38,351 bases of DNA, taken from contig JAFMHK010000006.1 in the NCBI GenBank assembly GCA_017854585.1, forward strand, positions 1-38,351, in the 5' to 3' direction. The stretch comes from Paracoccaceae bacterium (GTDB lineage: Bacteria > Pseudomonadota > Alphaproteobacteria > Rhodobacterales > Rhodobacteraceae). Below, one piece after another: positions 32,299 through 38,351 of the stretch (positions are counted from its first letter, which is position 1; every line of letters begins with the position of its first letter). The position numbers and the translations under genes are program-made. Under the pieces are notes generated by a model. The model had not been told where the DNA came from and did no database searches. It saw nothing but the letters and a program-made list of their open reading frames with translations.

Positions 32299-33942
32299 CT
32301 AGACCAGACGCGAGTTATCCTTGGCGGCGCGGACGAAATCACGGAACAAGGGGTGCGGCGCAAACGGTTTGGATTTCAGTTCGGGATGGAACTGGACGCC
32401 GATGTACCAAGGGTGATCCGCGATTTCCACGATCTCGGGCAGGCGACCGTCGGGCGACATGCCGGAAAAGATCAGGCCTTTTCCCTCAAGCGCGTCACGA
32501 TACTTGATGTCGACCTCATAGCGGTGGCGATGACGTTCTTCGATGGCCGTCGTGCCATAGGCCTCGGCGGCGCGCGACCCGGTTTTCAACACCGCGTCAT
32601 AAGCGCCAAGGCGCATGGTGCCGCCCTTGTCGTCGCCGGTTGAGCGTTTGACGGTGTAATTGCCCTGCACCCATTCCTTGAGGTGATAGACAACGGGTTC
32701 AAAGCGTTTCTTGCCAGCCTCGTGGTCGAATTCCTCGGAGCCGGCGGTGCTAACGCCAGCCAGATTGCGGGCCGCCTCGATCACGGCCATCTGCATGCCA
32801 AGGCAAATGCCGAGATAGGGTATCTTGCGCGTGCGGGCGAATTCGGCGGCGCGGATCTTGCCCTCGGTCCCGCGTTCGCCAAAACCGCCGGGGACCAGAA
32901 TGGCGTGAAAGCCTTCGAGATAGGGCGCGGGGTCTTCGGTATCGAAGATCTCGGCATCGACCCATTGGACGTTGACCTTGACGCGGTTGGCCATGCCACC
33001 GTGGGTCAGTGCCTCCTTGATGGATTTGTAGGCGTCTTCCAACTGCACGTATTTGCCGACGATGGCGATGTTCACTTCGCCGTCGACGTTGGTGATGCGG
33101 TCCACGACATCTTCCCAGACGGTCAGGTCGGGCCGGGGCGCGGGAGAGATTGAGAAGGCATCCAGCACGGCCTGATCCAGCCCTTCGCGGTGGTAGGCAA
33201 GCGGCGCCTCGTAGATGGATTTCAGATCATAGGCCGCAACCACGTGTTCCTTGCGGACATTGCAGAAGAGGGCGATTTTCTCGCGCTCTTTCTCTGGGAT
33301 CGGATGTTCGGACCGGCACACGAGGATATCGGGCGCGATGCCGATGGATTGCAGTTCCTTGACCGAATGCTGTGTGGGTTTTGTCTTCAACTCGCCACTT
33401 GCCGCCAGATAGGGCAGCAGGGTCAGGTGCATGAAGATGCATTGCCCGCGCGGCTTGTCATGGGAGAACTGGCGGATCGCCTCGAAGAAGGGCAGGCCTT
33501 CGATGTCGCCCACGGTGCCGCCAATTTCGCACAGCATGAAATCGACCTCGGTATCGCCGATGGCGAGGAAATCCTTGATCTCGTTGGTGACGTGGGGAAT
33601 CACCTGAATGGTCTTGCCGAGGTAATCGCCGCGCCGCTCTTTCTCCAACACGTTGGAATAGATGCGGCCGGAACTGACACTGTCGGTCTTGCGCGCCGCG
33701 ACGCCGGTGAAGCGTTCGTAATGGCCAAGATCAAGGTCGGTCTCGGCGCCGTCGTCGGTCACGAAAACCTCGCCGTGCTCGAAGGGCGACATGGTGCCCG
33801 GATCGACGTTCAGATACGGATCGAGCTTGCGGAGCCGGACGGTATAGCCGCGCGCCTGCAACAGCGCACCAAGCGCGGCGGAGGCCAGCCCCTTGCCAAG
33901 GGATGAGACCACACCACCGGTGATGAAAATATAACGCGCCAT
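32299..33942 (-). CDS. pyrG: CTP synthase
   Basis: A 547-residue enzyme making CTP from UTP, ATP and glutamine. The N-terminal synthase domain shows [29 protein letters not shown] (ATP loop), [34 protein letters not shown] and [18 protein letters not shown]. The C-terminal glutaminase domain shows [21 protein letters not shown], the nucleophile motif [16 protein letters not shown], and [19 protein letters not shown] with the His-Glu pair. Length is standard. It starts at ATG 33942, just downstream of a 190-base gap after secG, an arrangement typical of Rhodobacterales. Confidence 0.98.
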   Translation of the reverse strand: MARYIFITGGVVSSLGKGLASAALGALLQARGYTVRLRKLDPYLNVDPGTMSPFEHGEVFVTDDGAETDLDLGHYERFTGVAARKTDSVSSGRIYSNVLEKERRGDYLGKTIQVIPHVTNEIKDFLAIGDTEVDFMLCEIGGTVGDIEGLPFFEAIRQFSHDKPRGQCIFMHLTLLPYLAASGELKTKPTQHSVKELQSIGIAPDILVCRSEHPIPEKEREKIALFCNVRKEHVVAAYDLKSIYEAPLAYHREGLDQAVLDAFSISPAPRPDLTVWEDVVDRITNVDGEVNIAIVGKYVQLEDAYKSIKEALTHGGMANRVKVNVQWVDAEIFDTEDPAPYLEGFHAILVPGGFGERGTEGKIRAAEFARTRKIPYLGICLGMQMAVIEAARNLAGVSTAGSEEFDHEAGKKRFEPVVYHLKEWVQGNYTVKRSTGDDKGGTMRLGAYDAVLKTGSRAAEAYGTTAIEERHRHRYEVDIKYRDALEGKGLIFSGMSPDGRLPEIVEIADHPWYIGVQFHPELKSKPFAPHPLFRDFVRAAKDNSRLV

Positions 33943-34136
33943 CTGTCAGCAAACCTTCCCGTGCGGGGTGTCACAGGCCGGGCCTGCGCAATCCAACTTT
34001 CCCAGTATCACGGGATTTGAGAGTAGCAGGATTCGCCCCCATCGGGCAACCCATGCCGCTACATGATGTGATGAAAAGGGGCCAAGACCCCAGATTTATA
34101 GGATAATGCGACGCTTGCGCGCCGCTGCCGCCGCGA
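33943..34136. other. Gap between secG and pyrG
   Basis: About 190 bases on the minus-strand path from secG to pyrG, without a supported gene. It is somewhat AT-richer around 34000-34110 and should contain the pyrG promoter. No terminator hairpin with a T-run was found. Confidence 0.35.
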
Positions 34137-34493
34137 TCAATCGACGCGTGGGGGCAGGGCGGGCGCATCACCAGAGCTTGGCGGCAACAGATCCGAGGCT
34201 GGCGGCAGGGCCACACCACCGCCGTCTACCGGCGCTTCAACGCCGATGCGGTCAAGCACCGAGTCGTTCGCCGAGTTTCTTGCAGCAAGAATGGTCAAGG
34301 TGATCGAGGTTGCCAGAAACGCGATTGCAAAGGTCCAGGTTAGCTTGCCGAGCGCTGTTCCGGCCTGACGCCCGGTCATCACGCCACCACCACCGCCCAT
34401 TCCAAGACCACCGCCTTCGGATCGCTGAAGCAAGACCACGCCGATCAAGCAGACCGCGAGGATAAGGTGGACGACGAGGACGATATTTTCCAT
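34137..34493 (-). CDS. secG: Preprotein translocase subunit SecG
   Basis: A 118-residue inner-membrane protein. The two membrane helices are ENIVLVVHLILAVCLIGVVLLQ and ALGKLTWTFAIAFLATSITLTILA. Between them lies the conserved SecG loop RSEGGGLGMGGGGGVMTGRQAGT. SecG supports protein translocation by SecYEG. The C-terminal proline/alanine-rich tail (about 85-118) is a low-complexity extension common in alphaproteobacteria. The gene is divergent from purA with a 229-base gap. Confidence 0.94.
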   Translation of the reverse strand: MENIVLVVHLILAVCLIGVVLLQRSEGGGLGMGGGGGVMTGRQAGTALGKLTWTFAIAFLATSITLTILAARNSANDSVLDRIGVEAPVDGGGVALPPASDLLPPSSGDAPALPPRVD

Positions 34494-34722
34494 GGGCTAA
34501 CCGATGTCTTGCTTCTGGTTCGGGCCTACTTATGAGATGCGACCAGCCGCCGCAAGGGTCGGCTTGCATAACTTTGGGACAGGCACGCTTGTCTCTGGAT
34601 GGCGAATTCCACGGGTCCGGAGATCGCCGTCATCGCCGGGGCGGCAGATTGCGGTTTCATGACACGGTGCGGCCAGCTATAGGGGCGCGGGGTTTTCATC
34701 ACAGACGAGAAGGATCACCGGC
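34494..34722. promoter_or_regulatory. Divergent promoter region secG / purA
   Basis: About 230 bases with no gene. The purA ribosome site AAGGA lies eight bases from its ATG. On the plus strand TTTCAT (from about 34656) and TATAGG (about 34679) are 17 bases apart but match the consensus poorly. No riboswitch-like folding was recognised. Confidence 0.35.
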
Positions 34723-36015
<1,293 letters not shown>

Positions 36016-36027
36016 GGAGGCATGCCG

Positions 36028-36261
36028 ATGGCATTGAGTTACAAGGCCCGCCGCAGATGGTCTTTGGTGGTTTTGCTGGTGGGGCTGCCGGCCTATATCG
36101 GCGCAGCGTGGTTCATGATGAGCCTGTTCGACCGGCCGTCGATCTGGGTGGAACTGGCGATTTATGTGGTGCTTGGCATCATCTGGGCCGTGCCGATGAA
36201 GGCGGTGTTTCTGGGTGTCGGACAGGCCGACCCCGACGCCCCGCCACGCGACGAGGGCTAG
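36028..36261 (+). CDS. DUF2842 small membrane protein
   Basis: A 77-residue protein with two membrane helices: WSLVVLLVGLPAYIGAAWFMM and LAIYVVLGIIWAVPMKAVFLGVG. The start MALSYKARRRW and end GQADPDAPPRDEG match the alphaproteobacterial DUF2842 family of unknown function. The second ATG (36028) is used because GGGAGG lies seven bases upstream, only one base before the first ATG (36022). It directly follows purA, an arrangement conserved in Rhodobacterales, and ends before a large terminator. Confidence 0.85.
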   Translation: MALSYKARRRWSLVVLLVGLPAYIGAAWFMMSLFDRPSIWVELAIYVVLGIIWAVPMKAVFLGVGQADPDAPPRDEG

Positions 36262-36294
36262 GGCCGCGCCAGAGCCGCACAAGCGGCAGTGTGA

Positions 36295-36338
36295 ACACAG
36301 CAAAGGCCGGGTCTGGAAAGACCCGGCCTTTGCTGTGT
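36295..36338. terminator. Twenty-base-pair perfect bidirectional hairpin
   Basis: ACACAGCAAAGGCCGGGTCT (36295-36314) pairs without mismatch with 36319-36338 around the loop GGAA. It lies between the DUF2842 gene and the convergent gene at 36358. Stretches of A and T flank the GC core in both directions (AAAGGCC, GGCCTTT), fitting termination of both strands. Confidence 0.85.
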
Positions 36339-36357
36339 CGGGCGCGGCCCCGTGCGC

Positions 36358-38351
36358 CTAGGCGCGATAGTGCAGCGACTTGCGGGTCAGGCGGTATTCA
36401 CCACGGTTGACTTTCTTGATGACGCCGTCACGCAACAAGGTGCCGAACGCGCGCAGCACTTCCTCGCGGTCGACGTCGTCTTGCGATGCGTCGCGCACCA
36501 GCCCCATGACCTGCGGGCGGGTGAATTCCGAAATGCGTTCGCTGTGCAACAGGAACGCGGCGGCCAGTTCGACCGCATGGACCATATCCTCGGCGCTGTT
36601 TTGCTCAAGATAATCGACGAAGTTATTCGCCGCGCTGGCAGGGGTTGGCGTGGCGCGCTCTGTCGGGGTGGTCGCGGGGTATTCGGTGGCAACAGGCTCT
36701 GCGGCGATTTCGTCGATGAGGGCGGAGGTGTCAGTGACCTCAGCGACCTTGGTGACCTCGGGTACGACCGTGGCGATGGCCTCGGCTTCGTTGGCTTCGT
36801 AGGAGTCCGCGCTGGGGGCCGCGACCGGTGGTGCGCTTTCGGCGGTGGCAGGCTTGATCAGCCCGGCGCGGGCCGCAAGGGCGGCAAGGCTGATGGATAC
36901 CTTGCGTGGCGGGGCGGGAATTGCTTCGGTCACGCCGATCAGCAGTTCATCGTCCCGTTCGGAACCGGATGACAGGTAGGCGGTATCGGTGTCACGCAGG
37001 GCTGCCGACAGGCGCAGCGGTTCTGCGGCGGCAATCGCCTCGGCCACGTCATCGGGGCTTTCGGCAAGGGCAAGGTTTGCACCGCCCGCCCGCACACGGC
37101 GGGGACGCACGGGGCCGCTTGAGGCTTGTGCGGAGCCGTCTTCATCGGTGTCGATCCGCTGTTCCGACACCAGAACCAGAGGTGAGGCGCGTTCGTCGGT
37201 GCGTTTGGCGCGACGGCTGACATCAACCTGCACACGGCGGGGGCGCATGACGCGGGCCAGATCATCGCGGTATTCGGCGGTGTCGTCTTCTTCTTCTTCG
37301 GACACGCCTTCGGTTTCGGCGATCCGGCGTTCGGCGACGCGGGCCGCGACGGCCGCCTTGAGGTGTTCGATATTTGCGCGGCGCTGGCTGGTTTCGGACG
37401 TGGACAGGCGGTTGCCTGCGGCGTTGAACAGGCGATCAACCTCGGGGGCATGATCGTCGGCGGATGCCTCGAGTTGGGCGCGACGGGTTTCGCGCAAGCC
37501 GACGCGGACATCGGCCCCGGGCGTCTCGGCCAACGCAGCGGCGGAGGTGCCATCGGCATCGTCTGTATCGTCTGTGTCTTCGCCCTGCGGTGCCGCGATG
37601 TTCCTGACCGCGTTGATGGCGGCCAGTTCGGCCTGAAGGGCGGCCTCGGCGGCGAGGGCGACGGTATCGTCCTCATCCGCGACGGCGGTATCGGTCAGGT
37701 CGGCGTCGTGAGCCGCATCATGCGTACCGCGCGCCCGGTCGTCGCCGGACAGCGCCGCGACAAGCGCTGCATCGGCGGCGTCATCATCGGCCGGGGCATC
37801 GGCGGGTGACATTGCGGTGGCGTCTGCGTGCTGATCTTCGGAATAGGCATCGGTTTCGGTATCATGGGCTGCCTGACGGATCCGTGCCAGACGTGCGGCG
37901 ATGGTGTCGCCCGACAGATCGGCGGCGGGCTTGGCCAGCGCGCTCTGCACGACGCTGGCGGGGGCGGCGGGGAGGTCATCCAGCCAGTCATCGGCATCTG
38001 CGAAGTCGTCGGCCGGCACCATGGTGGCTTCGGCCTCGTCTTCGACATCATCTTCGACCGCATCTTCAATCAGGTCTTCGGCCGCGGCTTCTGCCACGGC
38101 TTCTGTGGTGACGGTTTCGACCGTATCGGTGCCGCGCATCAGAGCAGCAACGGCGGCGATGGTGTCTTCGCCGACAAGTGCCAGAGCGGCGGCCTGAACC
38201 TCGGGCTGAACCTCGGGCTGAGCTTCAGCGGCGGTGATGGCGGCGATTGCGTCTTGGTCAGCGGCTTCGGCCTCTTGCGCGGCGTGTGCTTCTTCTTCGG
38301 CGATGCGTGCGGCTTCGGCCTCTTGCGCGGCGTGCGCTTCTTCTTCGGCGA
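36358..38351 (-). CDS. Long acidic repeat-rich protein of unknown function (N-terminus outside window)
   Basis: The frame is open from the stop at 36358 to the window end, so at least 663 residues are visible and the start is not. The C-terminal ~90 residues (NNFVDYLEQNSAEDMVHAVELAAAF to YRLTRKSLHYRA) are compact, helical and look like a winged-helix or similar small domain. Everything before is low-complexity, acidic and alanine-rich, with scattered basic clusters (RRVQVDVSRRAKR). Near the window end a 16-residue repeat occurs twice (AEEEAHAAQEAEAARI / ...DQ), as do QPEV units. I do not recognise the family; a scaffold or nucleoid/cell-envelope organiser is only a guess. Because it is acidic and repetitive, its length may vary between strains. 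Confidence 0.75.
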   Translation of the reverse strand, partial: AEEEAHAAQEAEAARIAEEEAHAAQEAEAADQDAIAAITAAEAQPEVQPEVQAAALALVGEDTIAAVAALMRGTDTVETVTTEAVAEAAAEDLIEDAVEDDVEDEAEATMVPADDFADADDWLDDLPAAPASVVQSALAKPAADLSGDTIAARLARIRQAAHDTETDAYSEDQHADATAMSPADAPADDDAADAALVAALSGDDRARGTHDAAHDADLTDTAVADEDDTVALAAEAALQAELAAINAVRNIAAPQGEDTDDTDDADGTSAAALAETPGADVRVGLRETRRAQLEASADDHAPEVDRLFNAAGNRLSTSETSQRRANIEHLKAAVAARVAERRIAETEGVSEEEEDDTAEYRDDLARVMRPRRVQVDVSRRAKRTDERASPLVLVSEQRIDTDEDGSAQASSGPVRPRRVRAGGANLALAESPDDVAEAIAAAEPLRLSAALRDTDTAYLSSGSERDDELLIGVTEAIPAPPRKVSISLAALAARAGLIKPATAESAPPVAAPSADSYEANEAEAIATVVPEVTKVAEVTDTSALIDEIAAEPVATEYPATTPTERATPTPASAANNFVDYLEQNSAEDMVHAVELAAAFLLHSERISEFTRPQVMGLVRDASQDDVDREEVLRAFGTLLRDGVIKKVNRGEYRLTRKSLHYRA
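38261..38351. repeat. 48-bp tandem coding repeat
   Basis: Two copies at a 48-base period (38261-38303 and 38309-38351) with one visible mismatch. The second is cut by the window end. Each encodes one AEEEAHAAQEAEAA unit of the long acidic protein. More copies probably follow outside. Confidence 0.85.

Overview
This is a GC-rich chromosomal stretch from an alphaproteobacterium, almost certainly Rhodobacterales (Roseobacter/Paracoccaceae type). The evidence is the phaZ-phaC-phaP-phaR arrangement with PhaR operators of the form CTGC-N3-GCAG, the alphaproteobacterial DUF2842 protein beside purA, the general codon use, and intergenic elements resembling repeats I associate with this order. Housekeeping anchors are thrS, pyrG, secG and purA. 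I cannot name a species. I see no rRNA, tRNA, CRISPR array or insertion sequence.

Left part (1-5500). The window opens in an AT-richer partial gene resembling the C-terminal domain of abortive-infection proteins, probably the edge of acquired DNA. After an EamA-type membrane protein, a cold-shock protein and an ArsC/Spx-like reductase comes a compact minus-strand operon, bufA-bufB-bufC-bufD (4330 to 1738). It encodes a four-cysteine secreted peptide precursor (DUF2282), an MNIO/DUF692 modifying enzyme, a DUF2063 partner and a DoxX membrane protein. This is the layout of bufferins, the recently described copper-binding modified peptides, and it is the most exciting system in the window. Two small plus-strand genes follow (a membrane protein and an EthD-like protein).

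Middle (5600-18900). thrS is followed by two overlapping alpha/beta-hydrolase genes. Next comes a probable catabolic cluster: a histidinol-dehydrogenase-family enzyme resembling sulfopropanediol dehydrogenase HpsN, an SDR, a MetE-like zinc methyl/alkyltransferase and a third hydrolase. The polyhydroxyalkanoate locus has the depolymerase phaZ divergent from synthase phaC, followed by phasin phaP and repressor phaR. phaP carries two PhaR operators inside a 17-bp perfect inverted repeat, and phaR carries one.

Right-centre (18900-30000). A ten-gene minus-strand operon reads ABC ATPase, binding protein, two permeases, glutamine-synthetase-like ligase, glutamine amidotransferase-like hydrolase, second ligase, FAD amine oxidase, DegT-type aminotransferase and class III aminotransferase. 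This fits uptake and gamma-glutamylation-type degradation of putrescine or a related amine. A strong GAAA-capped hairpin follows the binding-protein gene.

Right end (30000-38351). A PhnD-like binding-fold protein without a signal peptide is coupled to a TerB-family gene. That gene's upstream region holds four TGTGCAT-type repeats at exact 11-bp spacing. Then come a PhzF-family protein, pyrG, secG, divergent purA and a DUF2842 gene. Last is a long acidic, repeat-rich protein of unknown function, cut by the window end.
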